Source of the DNA: Nitrospinaceae bacterium | GTDB taxonomy: Bacteria; UBA8248 | Reading direction: 5' to 3' | DNA length: 35,525 nucleotides | Assembly (NCBI GenBank): GCA_018669005.1 | Contig: JABJAL010000092.1 | Location: 1-35,525 of the forward strand | In this document: piece after piece, positions 28,634-35,525 of the stretch | How the letters are laid out: each line of letters opens with the position of its first letter | How positions within the stretch are numbered: the first letter of the stretch is position 1 | Notes under the pieces: model-generated | Told to the model about the DNA's origin: nothing | Seen by the model: the letters and a program-made list of their open reading frames with translations, nothing else | Database searches by the model: none | Program-made: the position numbers and the translations under genes

Positions 28634-30511
28634 ATGAGAGACACCATTCATCGGGCGAATAAGCAAGAGGGAAATCCCGTTTCCTATTCCGATATCGCAG
28701 GTAAAATACTGAATATTGATAGTTTAGAAGAGAAGGCTGCCGAAGCCATTCTCGCGCCCCTGCTTGAGTCCAATGGCTCCGAGAAAGGTGCCAAGGAGGC
28801 CCTCAAGGCGGCCAAGGAGCGCTTGAAGGCGAATGGCGCTGGTATGGCGAAGAATTTTTTGCCGGACACTACCTTCTCCGTTGTTGATATAGAGACCACA
28901 GGCGGTCGTGCACCCCAGCACAGAGTCACAGAGCTGGCTGCCGTAAAACTCCAGGACGGCGAGATCGTAGATGAGTACCATCAGCTGGTTAATCCGGGCC
29001 GAGAGATACCCTGGAGTGTTGTGCGTCTGACAGGGATTACCGATGCCATGCTCGTCGATCAGCCTGAGCTGACCGAGGTGCTCCCCTCGTTTCTTGATTT
29101 TCTGGGTGATTCGGTTTTTATCGCCCACTGCGCTAATTTCGATTTTCATTTTATTCGTTATTTTGCGAGAGAATATTTAAGCCGGGATTTTTCATCCGAT
29201 GTTCTGTGTACGTTCAAACTTGCGCAACGTCTCTTGCCCAAAGCTGGCCGCTATAATCTTGGAGACCTTTCTACTTTTCTGGTTCTAGATGATTCGGCCA
29301 ATGACCGCCATCGGGCGCTCGGGGATGCAAGAACGACGGCGGATATATTTTTCCGCTTTATGAATCTTCTCCAATTTCTCGATCTCAAAACCCTTGAGGA
29401 TGTAATTGAATATCAGGATGCCTCGGGGAAGGAGCCTCCATCTCTTGCCGAGGGAATTTCCATCGATCCTGTAACGCTTGATGACTTGCCCCCCGAGCGG
29501 GGCGTATACCGTTTGCTGAATGACAAGAGTGAAACAGTGTTTTCCGGCAAGGCGACGGACATACAACGGGCGGTCCGGGATATTTTTTATCCCAAAAATC
29601 GCTCGGCAACCAAGCTTGTCCAAAAGTTGCGAACTGTTCGAAAGGTTGAGGCCCACAGGATTGAGAGCGAACTGGGCATGTCCATTCAGGCAATTCGACT
29701 CAGGCGAAAATCCAAGGGAATGAATGGTGCGGGGCAGGTGTCGGGAACGGGGTTCCTCAAGCTTAGCCTTGGAAGCGAATATCCTCGGGCCTATGCCGTG
29801 AACCATTTGTCGATAGATGGTGCTGTCCACTATGGTCCGTTTAGAAAGCAGGCCCAGCTTCGCGATATGCTGGGTGCGATAAATGGTGTATTTCCCCTCA
29901 AGCGCGTTCAACGCTCAAGCGGTGGCGAGGCCGAGGCCGATCCTGGGCCAGATGTCCCCGCGGCACTCTATAAAAAGCTGGTTGAGCGCCTACAGAGGCT
30001 GCTTGAGGGCCGTATGCGGAAAACCAGCGAGGAGAGCCTTTTAAAACTCCTTGAGGAGGCCTGGGCCAAGAAAGGGCCTAGCCCCAGTCAGTTGAAGCGG
30101 AATCTAGGCCGTTTGCGGCACCTGGCTCAAAATCATTCGCTCTCGGGGCCATCCGTTGAGAACAGGAACATTCTTATTATTGAGCCGGGCGAATCGATGC
30201 AAAAACGTATTTGTTATTTCATCCACGACGGTATCCTCGTGGACGAATTGGATTTTGATCGCAATGCGCCGCCTGTCGAGGAGCTAGCTGCCCGTATTCA
30301 GGCAGTGTTTTTCGGTGAAGCTTCGCATGCAAAGATTCCCGGAAAAGAAGAGCTTGAGGAAGCGGCCGTTATCGCCGGGTGGCTTCGGCGTGAGTTGATC
30401 GAGGGTTTTGTGATGAATCTTTCCAAAGAGGTCGATATCGGGGAAGTCCTAGAGTCACTTCTACAGGCCCTGGCTGATCCAAGGGCTGCTGGTACCTGTA
30501 TATCTGCCTGA
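28634..30511 (+). CDS. DEDDh exonuclease fused to a GIY-YIG-like domain
   Basis: The 625-residue protein has a DnaQ-type exonuclease at about residues 80-245 with all catalytic residues: Asp85 and Glu87 (VVDIETTGG), Asp170 (HCANFDFHF), His226 and Asp231 (HRALGDARTTAD). From residue 285 a UvrC/Cho-like GIY-YIG region follows (ERGVYRLLNDKSETVFSGKA), in which the second Tyr is replaced by Phe303. The rest (about 345-625) resembles the extended part of such exonuclease/UvrC-like proteins. The family probably acts in DNA repair; substrate unknown. The ATG at 28634 has no clear ribosome site. The N-terminal 75 residues are helical and unassigned. Confidence 0.88.
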   Translation: MRDTIHRANKQEGNPVSYSDIAGKILNIDSLEEKAAEAILAPLLESNGSEKGAKEALKAAKERLKANGAGMAKNFLPDTTFSVVDIETTGGRAPQHRVTELAAVKLQDGEIVDEYHQLVNPGREIPWSVVRLTGITDAMLVDQPELTEVLPSFLDFLGDSVFIAHCANFDFHFIRYFAREYLSRDFSSDVLCTFKLAQRLLPKAGRYNLGDLSTFLVLDDSANDRHRALGDARTTADIFFRFMNLLQFLDLKTLEDVIEYQDASGKEPPSLAEGISIDPVTLDDLPPERGVYRLLNDKSETVFSGKATDIQRAVRDIFYPKNRSATKLVQKLRTVRKVEAHRIESELGMSIQAIRLRRKSKGMNGAGQVSGTGFLKLSLGSEYPRAYAVNHLSIDGAVHYGPFRKQAQLRDMLGAINGVFPLKRVQRSSGGEAEADPGPDVPAALYKKLVERLQRLLEGRMRKTSEESLLKLLEEAWAKKGPSPSQLKRNLGRLRHLAQNHSLSGPSVENRNILIIEPGESMQKRICYFIHDGILVDELDFDRNAPPVEELAARIQAVFFGEASHAKIPGKEELEEAAVIAGWLRRELIEGFVMNLSKEVDIGEVLESLLQALADPRAAGTCISA

Positions 30512-30849
30512 ATAATTTTCGGTTATTTTTTATGTGACCCAGAACACTCTCCTGACCTTCAAATCTATTGCACATGATATATCAGCTATGCTAGCGTACC
30601 TCCATCCTTATCAGAGATAGATCAGAATAATTTTTATCGATCTCCCTGTGGAATTGATTGCCTGGAAATTGGTTTTTCAGTTTTCGTTTTGTTTGGCTTG
30701 GAGGCGAGCCAAACCTGGCGCGGGTGAGAATCATGTTTATTTTTTATACGAACCTGAATCCACATTTATTAAGATTTATTTAGCACTTGTTCATCCGGCT
30801 ATTCGCCGGGTCGGCAGGTGTTTTGTTGTTTCCAAAAGGCCGCCCCCTG
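30512..30849. other. intergenic region with inverted repeat, upstream of the acyl-CoA module
   Basis: No gene is supported in this AT-rich 338-bp stretch. It holds the perfect inverted repeat GTTTGGCT-N8-AGCCAAAC (30691-30714), suited to be an operator or a hairpin, lying about 135 bases before the start of the ligase gene. The promoter boxes were not identified with confidence. Confidence 0.45.
30691..30714. promoter_or_regulatory. perfect 8-bp inverted repeat, candidate operator or stem-loop
   Basis: GTTTGGCT and AGCCAAAC are separated by eight bases (TGGAGGCG). The palindrome could bind a dimeric regulator (for example TetR-type), or form a hairpin in the leader of the ligase operon. No T tract follows, so it is not a terminator. 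Confidence 0.45.
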
Positions 30850-32190
30850 ATGAGTGAAATTCCGAAAGGCGATTTCTGGGACGAGAAGATCGAGCGAATG
30901 GGGCGCGATGAACTCGCTTCTCTTCAGCTTGAGCGCCTCAAGTGGCAGGTTCGGCGATGCTACGAGGAGTCCCCATTTTATCGCGAACGTCTCGATGCGG
31001 CGGGAGTGGGCTCGGATGGTATTCACACCCTCTCTGATATCGAGAAAATCCCTACCGTCACCAAGCAAGAACTCCGCGATGAGCAAAAAGCGCACCCGCC
31101 CTTCGGGCGCTATACCGTTGCGCCTCCTGATTCTTGGGGAGAATTACACCCATCCACGGGCACAACCGGCGTGCCGGTAGGTACTATATGGAGCCGAAAA
31201 GACGTCGAAAATATAGCTGATTTCACCGCGAGGACGATGTGGAGCTTCGGGGTGCGGCCTGGGGATATCGTCCAAAACGCTTTTAGCTACGGTCTTTGGG
31301 TCGCGGGGATGAGCGTCCACTATGCGACTCAAAAAATCGGTTGTTTTGTCATTCCCATTGGCGCAACGCAGACCGAGCGCCAGATATTCTATATGGACAC
31401 CATCGGCTCGACAGTGATTCTCAGCACCCCGAGTTTCGGGCTTTATATCGGGGAAAAACTCCGTGAGAGCGGAATGGAATCGGCTGCCGAGAATCTTAAA
31501 ATTGGCGCATTTGGGGGAGAGGCGGGTGCCCAGAATCCCTCTACCCGCTCGCGCATCGAGGGCGCGCTCGGAATCGATGCCTATGATTATTTTGGGCTTG
31601 GCGAGATTGGACCAACCTTCGCGAGCGAGTCGGTGGCGAAGTCGGGTCTCATCTGGGCCGAGGATCACCACATTATCGAGGTTCTCGACGAGGACACGAA
31701 AAAGCCCGTGCCCGAAGGGGAGGTGGGGATTCTCGTCATTACCCACCTTACTCGCGAGGCGACCCCGATGCTCCGTTATTGGACGAACGACTATGCGCGT
31801 GTCGAGAACTCGCCCAGTTCTTGTGGCCGAACCCACCTTCGCTCGCCGGGCGGAATTTTAGGTCGCCATGACGACCTCATAATTTACCGAGGAGCGAAGT
31901 TTTACCCGATTCAGGTCGAGGATATTGTCCGTAGCTTCCCTGAGCTTAGTAACGAGTTTCGCGTTGAGATGCATTCCGATGAGGCAACGGGTCGGGATCG
32001 CTGTGTTGTCGTCGCCGAGGCGTTGTCTGGCAATTCACAGGATAGTTTGCTCGGTAGCTTGCGGGAGAAGCTAAGGGGCACGCTCCAGGTGACACCCGAG
32101 ATTGAGTTGCTTGCGCCGGGCTCGTTTGAGCGTACGACTTTTAAGGCCCAGCGCTTTGTTGATCACCGGAAAACGGTTAAAGAGGCTTAG
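30850..32190 (+). CDS. phenylacetate-CoA ligase-like acyl-CoA/adenylate ligase
   Basis: The 446-residue protein fits the PaaK family of adenylate-forming ligases: LERLKWQVRRCYEESPFYRERL, LSDIEKIPTVTKQELRDEQ, the P-loop-like HPSTGTTGVPVGT, a middle YDYFGLGEIGPTFASES with the conserved Glu, the WTNDYARVENSP segment and GRHDDLIIYRGAKFYPIQVED for the hinge. It activates a carboxylic acid, probably aromatic or short, with ATP and CoA. I chose the ATG at 30850; a TTG start 63 bases earlier adds residues without family support. Next to a thiolase and a DUF35 protein it probably feeds a degradation route. Confidence 0.9.
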   Translation: MSEIPKGDFWDEKIERMGRDELASLQLERLKWQVRRCYEESPFYRERLDAAGVGSDGIHTLSDIEKIPTVTKQELRDEQKAHPPFGRYTVAPPDSWGELHPSTGTTGVPVGTIWSRKDVENIADFTARTMWSFGVRPGDIVQNAFSYGLWVAGMSVHYATQKIGCFVIPIGATQTERQIFYMDTIGSTVILSTPSFGLYIGEKLRESGMESAAENLKIGAFGGEAGAQNPSTRSRIEGALGIDAYDYFGLGEIGPTFASESVAKSGLIWAEDHHIIEVLDEDTKKPVPEGEVGILVITHLTREATPMLRYWTNDYARVENSPSSCGRTHLRSPGGILGRHDDLIIYRGAKFYPIQVEDIVRSFPELSNEFRVEMHSDEATGRDRCVVVAEALSGNSQDSLLGSLREKLRGTLQVTPEIELLAPGSFERTTFKAQRFVDHRKTVKEA

Positions 32191-32201
32191 ATCTCTCTAT
32201 T

Positions 32202-33362
32202 ATGAGAAGCGTATCTATCATCGGAATCGGCATCACCGACTTCGGGGCTCTTCCCGAGGGAATTGTGAGCCTGGGTGCAGAGGCTTGCTGCGCTGCCCTG
32301 GCGGATGGTGGTATCTCCCCCGAGCGGGTCGATGCTTTTTTTCTGGGTAATTTCGCCGGACAGGCGTTTACAGGACAAAGTCACCTTGCCCCGATGATTG
32401 CGCATGCCGCCGGGTTGGGCCCGGTGCCTTGTACGCGTTTAGAGGGCGCATGTGCCTCGGGAGGGCTGGCGATGCGGCAAGGGGTGCAGGCAGTAGCTTC
32501 GGGGGCGGCTGATATGGTTCTCGTTGCCGGCGCTGAAAAGATGTCCTCTACGAGCACGACAAAGACAGCCGAGGTTCTGGCTGCTGCCGGAGACTGGGTG
32601 ACAGAGGGCGCAAGAGGCGCTACCTTTCCGGCGCTATTTGCCTTGATGGCGAAAAGGCATATGCACGAGTTCAGTACGACGCGTGAGGACTTGGCCGGTG
32701 TGTCTGTGAAAAATCATTCACACGGGATGCTAAACCCAAAGGCTCATTTTCGAAAAGAGATTACCGTGCAAGAAGTGCTAGAGGCGCGGCCAGTGGCGGA
32801 TCCGCTCGGCATGCTCGACTGCTCTCCAATAAGCGATGGCGCAGCGGCAGTGGTTTTGTGTCCAGACGAGATGGTTGCTGATCTCCATGCGACGCCAGTC
32901 AGTGTCTTGGCCTCTGCGCAGGCATCGGGGCCGCCCGCGCTCTCGGCGAGTCGGGACATTACCCGACTCCGGGCCACTGTTCGTGCGGCTGAGGAAGCAT
33001 TCCGGGTAGCCAGTCTTCAGCCTGAGGATATAGATTTGGCCGAGGTGCATGATTGCTTCTCTATAGCCGAAATTATTGCGCTTGAGGATATTGGATTTTA
33101 TCCCAAGGGTGAGGGTGGTCGTGCTGCGCGTGAGGGGGAAACTGCTCTGGGCGGTGCCATGCCGGTGAACACAAGCGGGGGCCTCAAGGCGAAAGGGCAC
33201 CCGGTAGGTGCGACAGGCGTTGCACAAATATGCGAGATAGCCCTACAGCTTCGCGGTGAGGCGGGTGCCCGCCAGGTGCCGGGCGCTGAGTTCGGGTTGG
33301 CTCACAATCTGGGTGGCTCGGGAGCGACATGCGCTGTGCATATTCTGCGGGCGTGCGCATGA
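32202..33362 (+). CDS. SCP2-type thiolase family protein
   Basis: Thiolases cleave or form 3-ketoacyl-CoA. The 386-residue protein has the nucleophile Cys84 in LEGACASGGLAM, the SCPx-type HDCFSIAEIIALE segment and the terminal catalytic region NTSGGLKAKGHPVGATGVAQ. The final CxG motif of classical thiolases is replaced by GGSGATCAVH, as in the SCP2/archaeal-type subgroup that works with a separate DUF35 partner. That partner gene follows with an ATGA overlap. The gene begins 11 bases after the ligase. The substrate is not known. Confidence 0.93.
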   Translation: MRSVSIIGIGITDFGALPEGIVSLGAEACCAALADGGISPERVDAFFLGNFAGQAFTGQSHLAPMIAHAAGLGPVPCTRLEGACASGGLAMRQGVQAVASGAADMVLVAGAEKMSSTSTTKTAEVLAAAGDWVTEGARGATFPALFALMAKRHMHEFSTTREDLAGVSVKNHSHGMLNPKAHFRKEITVQEVLEARPVADPLGMLDCSPISDGAAAVVLCPDEMVADLHATPVSVLASAQASGPPALSASRDITRLRATVRAAEEAFRVASLQPEDIDLAEVHDCFSIAEIIALEDIGFYPKGEGGRAAREGETALGGAMPVNTSGGLKAKGHPVGATGVAQICEIALQLRGEAGARQVPGAEFGLAHNLGGSGATCAVHILRACA

Positions 33363-33697
33363 TGGCTGAAGGCATGTCCATTCATATCTGTGAGCACTGC
33401 GACCGAATTCATTTCGATGGCGTGGGTAGTTGTGGTGTTTGTGGCTCGGAATTAACGGAAAAAGCAATCTCAGGTCGAGGTAGCGTGTACAGCTTCACGG
33501 AGGTCCACATTGCGCCTGGGGGGATGGACGCCCCCTACCTGCTCGCGATGATAGAGCTTGAAGGGGCCGGTCGACTGCTTGCCCGCCTTGAGGGAGTAGA
33601 CTTGGTGGCAGTTGATGCTTCAGTTATTTTTGATGGAATATCACGCCTTGGCCCTTATTTTAGGTTAGAGCGTGTTACGGAGAAATCCCATGGTTGA
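33359..33697 (+). CDS. DUF35 / OB-fold zinc-ribbon protein, thiolase partner
   Basis: The 112-residue protein has a rubredoxin-like zinc knuckle with Cys11, 14, 25 and 28 and then a short OB-fold region (GRGSVYSFTEVHIAPGG, LEGAGRLLARLEGVD). Such proteins form complexes with SCP2-type thiolases and assist CoA substrate handling. The start is the ATG inside the thiolase stop (ATGA); a longer frame upstream has no support. The end overlaps the next gene by eight bases. Confidence 0.92.
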   Translation: MMAEGMSIHICEHCDRIHFDGVGSCGVCGSELTEKAISGRGSVYSFTEVHIAPGGMDAPYLLAMIELEGAGRLLARLEGVDLVAVDASVIFDGISRLGPYFRLERVTEKSHG

Positions 33698-35087
33698 GCG
33701 AAAAAAAAGTTCTGCCTCACTCGGCCGACTGCTGTTTATCGGGCCTCTTTCGGGCGCGCGGGAAAAACTTCTTGAAGACCTCAGGGCGCTTGGCATGCAT
33801 GCCGAGAGCGCTCCTACTCTCGATGCGGCGGGAGCACGACTTGCGCAATGCGACTTCGTTCTTGCTGCCGTATCGAATGAGGGTCATATATCCAAGCTCA
33901 AAGGTGTTCGCGAGGCAGGAAAAACGATGGGTTTGGTCCTTCGCCCCGAGGATAAGGCGCTGGCCTCGATTGGGCTCAAGGCGGGTGCCCGCGTGGTGCT
34001 GGTCGATGATGTTCATCCCGATGAAGTGGTGCAATTTGTTCACTCTCTCACCGAGGAGGGGATACTCCGTCGTGAAGTGCGTTGGCTGCGTACTGAATTC
34101 CGTGAAAGCGGGCCCAGGGGCGGTGTCCCAGGCTCAAGTGCACCGGCTGAGCGGCTCAACAGGGCCATTAAGCGTGCAGGAAAGAGATATCGTGTTGTGC
34201 TTGCCCGTGGTGAGAAAGGCTCGAATTTTCTCCAGCTGGCCCGGGCGGCGCACCATCAATATCCTGGTCTGCGGCATCCGCTTTTACACTGGGAGGCTTC
34301 CCAGCGGCCCGCCGCCGCGCTTGGCAAGGCACTGACCCGTCTTGAGCAGGGCAAGGGAGATGAGGGTGAGCTTCTTCGCCTGGGGGGCTCGCTGTTTATC
34401 GAGGATGCCCAGTTGATGTCTCCTGCGCTCCAAAAACGCCTGGCCGAAATCACTTGCTCCGATGGGATCAGCCCGGAATTTCGCCTGATTCTTGGCCAGA
34501 CACAGGACCCCGAGCGCCTTTTTGAAGATGATTTTTTCCCGCGCCTTGAGAAAGACAGAAAAGCCCTTGTCGTTCGTATCCCGCCCCTCCGGGAGAGGCG
34601 AAAGGATATCCCTGAGCTGGCGGACGCCATTCTCGGAGAGTTGGCCAGCCGTGTGGGCGGCGAGCGCCGGGCGCTAACGCCCGCAGCCGAGGAATATCTG
34701 ACCTCGGAGAGTTGGTGGGGCAATGAGAACCAGCTAGAGCTTTACCTATGGCGTGCCTATTTGTTGACGGATGGCCGCTCCATTTCGGTGGACGATCTGA
34801 AGCCCTCAAAGGAGGTGCGCAAGGTGAGTGACATCGAGGAATTCTTCCGGGAGCGTCTGGCCTCGGTGGTGTCTTGCCTGCGCGATGGTCAGGACAGCGA
34901 TTTTTACTCCCACACGATTAGAAGCGTCGAGAAGCCCTTGCTTGAACTCGTGCTCCATGAAAGTGGCGGTAATCAGCTCAAGGCTGCCCGCCTTCTAGGG
35001 ATGAACCGAAACACCCTACGGCGCAGGTTGAGTGAGCTTGGCCTGGTTCGGCGTGTGCCGGGTAGATCGCGCTCCAGGGAAAGGTAG
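33690..35087 (+). CDS. NtrC-like regulator with degenerate AAA+ domain and Fis-type helix-turn-helix
   Basis: The 465-residue protein has a receiver-like N-terminal domain (about 1-120, without a clear phosphorylation site), a central domain resembling a sigma-54 activator, and a C-terminal Fis-type helix-turn-helix (GGNQLKAARLLGMNRNTLRRRL). In the centre, the Walker A position reads GEKGSN (residues 174-179) instead of GxxGTGKE, so the ATP lysine is lost. The GAFTGA loop that contacts sigma-54 cannot be found; Walker B reads GGSLFIEDA; but the later PPLRERRKDIPELADAIL is conserved. It therefore probably binds DNA without hydrolysing ATP. The start is the ATG behind ACGGAGAA; it overlaps the DUF35 gene and precedes glmU by five bases. 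Confidence 0.85.
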   Translation: MVERKKSSASLGRLLFIGPLSGAREKLLEDLRALGMHAESAPTLDAAGARLAQCDFVLAAVSNEGHISKLKGVREAGKTMGLVLRPEDKALASIGLKAGARVVLVDDVHPDEVVQFVHSLTEEGILRREVRWLRTEFRESGPRGGVPGSSAPAERLNRAIKRAGKRYRVVLARGEKGSNFLQLARAAHHQYPGLRHPLLHWEASQRPAAALGKALTRLEQGKGDEGELLRLGGSLFIEDAQLMSPALQKRLAEITCSDGISPEFRLILGQTQDPERLFEDDFFPRLEKDRKALVVRIPPLRERRKDIPELADAILGELASRVGGERRALTPAAEEYLTSESWWGNENQLELYLWRAYLLTDGRSISVDDLKPSKEVRKVSDIEEFFRERLASVVSCLRDGQDSDFYSHTIRSVEKPLLELVLHESGGNQLKAARLLGMNRNTLRRRLSELGLVRRVPGRSRSRER

Positions 35088-35092
35088 GCCGG

Positions 35093-35525
35093 ATGCCCGA
35101 AGAATCTCGCCCTCTCGCCGCCATCATTCTTGCGGCGGGCAAGGGATCGCGAATGAAATCGCCAATCGCGAAAGTTCTTCACCTCCTTGCCAATGAGCCT
35201 CTTATTAAACACGTGGTCAGGTTGGCGCGAGGTGCCGGTGCCCAACCTATCTCGCTCGTCGTTGGGCATCAGGCTGACAGCGTTCGAGAGGTGTTCTCTG
35301 GTGGCGATTCGGATCTGCTTTTTGCCCATCAGGCCGAGCAGCTGGGAACGGGGCACGCAGCCTCGATCGGCCTGTCGGTTCTTGAAAAAAGATCGGGCGA
35401 TGTATTACTTCTCTGCGGGGATGTGCCGCTCCTTCGTCCCGAAACGCTCGAGGATTTGATTCGCCGCCACCGAGAGGCGGGCGCAGCCGTAACGATTTTA
35501 TCGGCGGTGGTTGATGACCCGTCCG
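35093..35525 (+). CDS. glmU: bifunctional GlmU, N-terminal uridylyltransferase part (partial, 3' end outside window)
   Basis: GlmU makes UDP-N-acetylglucosamine, the precursor of peptidoglycan and LPS. The visible 144 codons contain the nucleotide-binding LAAGKGSRMKSPIAKVLH (family consensus LAAGKGTRMKSxLPKVLH, so Leu-Pro became Ile-Ala), the QLGTGHAASIG segment and LLLCGDVPLL with the metal-binding Asp. The acetyltransferase half would lie beyond the window. The ATG is preceded by GGAAAGGTAGG. It starts five bases after the regulator gene, so it may be cotranscribed with it. Confidence 0.95.
   Translation, partial: MPEESRPLAAIILAAGKGSRMKSPIAKVLHLLANEPLIKHVVRLARGAGAQPISLVVGHQADSVREVFSGGDSDLLFAHQAEQLGTGHAASIGLSVLEKRSGDVLLLCGDVPLLRPETLEDLIRRHREAGAAVTILSAVVDDPS

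Overview
The window is moderately GC-rich chromosomal DNA from a Gram-negative bacterium. Evidence for an outer membrane is a porin-like beta-barrel with a signal peptide and a C-terminal aromatic residue, plus Tat export genes and several predicted secreted proteins. The gene mix (serA-hisZ-purA run, cytosolic reductive-dehalogenase homologue, TMTC-like TPR protein, VCBS/FlgT-like protein, a probable selenocysteine protein) resembles marine deltaproteobacterial, Nitrospinota or Tectomicrobia-type lineages. That assignment is an inference from gene content only. No tRNA, rRNA, CRISPR array, insertion sequence or prophage was recognised.

Layout. 1-1025: an OsmC-like gene on the minus strand, cut by the left edge and interrupted by an in-frame TGA that sits where the family has its catalytic cysteine and is followed by a bacterial SECIS-like hairpin; a divergent DUF192 secreted protein. 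1153-2882: a cytosolic reductive-dehalogenase-like iron-sulfur protein and a flavin-binding PNPOx-fold protein. 3011-4982 (minus): thiC under a TPP riboswitch. 5187-8551: a small Cys-rich protein, an NADPH-FMN reductase, a secreted ankyrin-repeat protein and a membrane/ferredoxin/class III cyclase fusion. 8656-10547 (minus): a hipBA toxin-antitoxin pair with an AT-rich operator region; the antitoxin has a long C-terminal extension ending in a HEPN-like motif.

10779-18941: envelope genes: a TMTC-like membrane TPR protein, a zinc-ribbon/acidic-repeat/RDD membrane protein with a 207-bp tandem duplication, a secreted VCBS-repeat protein, and a porin with a long leader and a strong terminator. 19350-26131: a biosynthetic run of class V aminotransferase, serA, hisZ and purA, tightly coupled and followed by a ligand-less cupredoxin-like protein and CcdA. 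26139-28295 (minus): tatB-tatC-pyrF-acylphosphatase, with start/stop overlaps at the first two junctions.

28634-30511: an exonuclease/GIY-YIG fusion. 30850-35525: an acyl-CoA module (PaaK-like ligase, SCP2-type thiolase, DUF35 partner), then a NtrC-like regulator that has lost its ATPase motifs, then glmU, cut by the right edge. The most notable items are the probable selenoprotein OsmC, the degenerate sigma-54-type activator, the ferredoxin-cyclase fusion, the extended HipB, and the cupredoxin without copper ligands.
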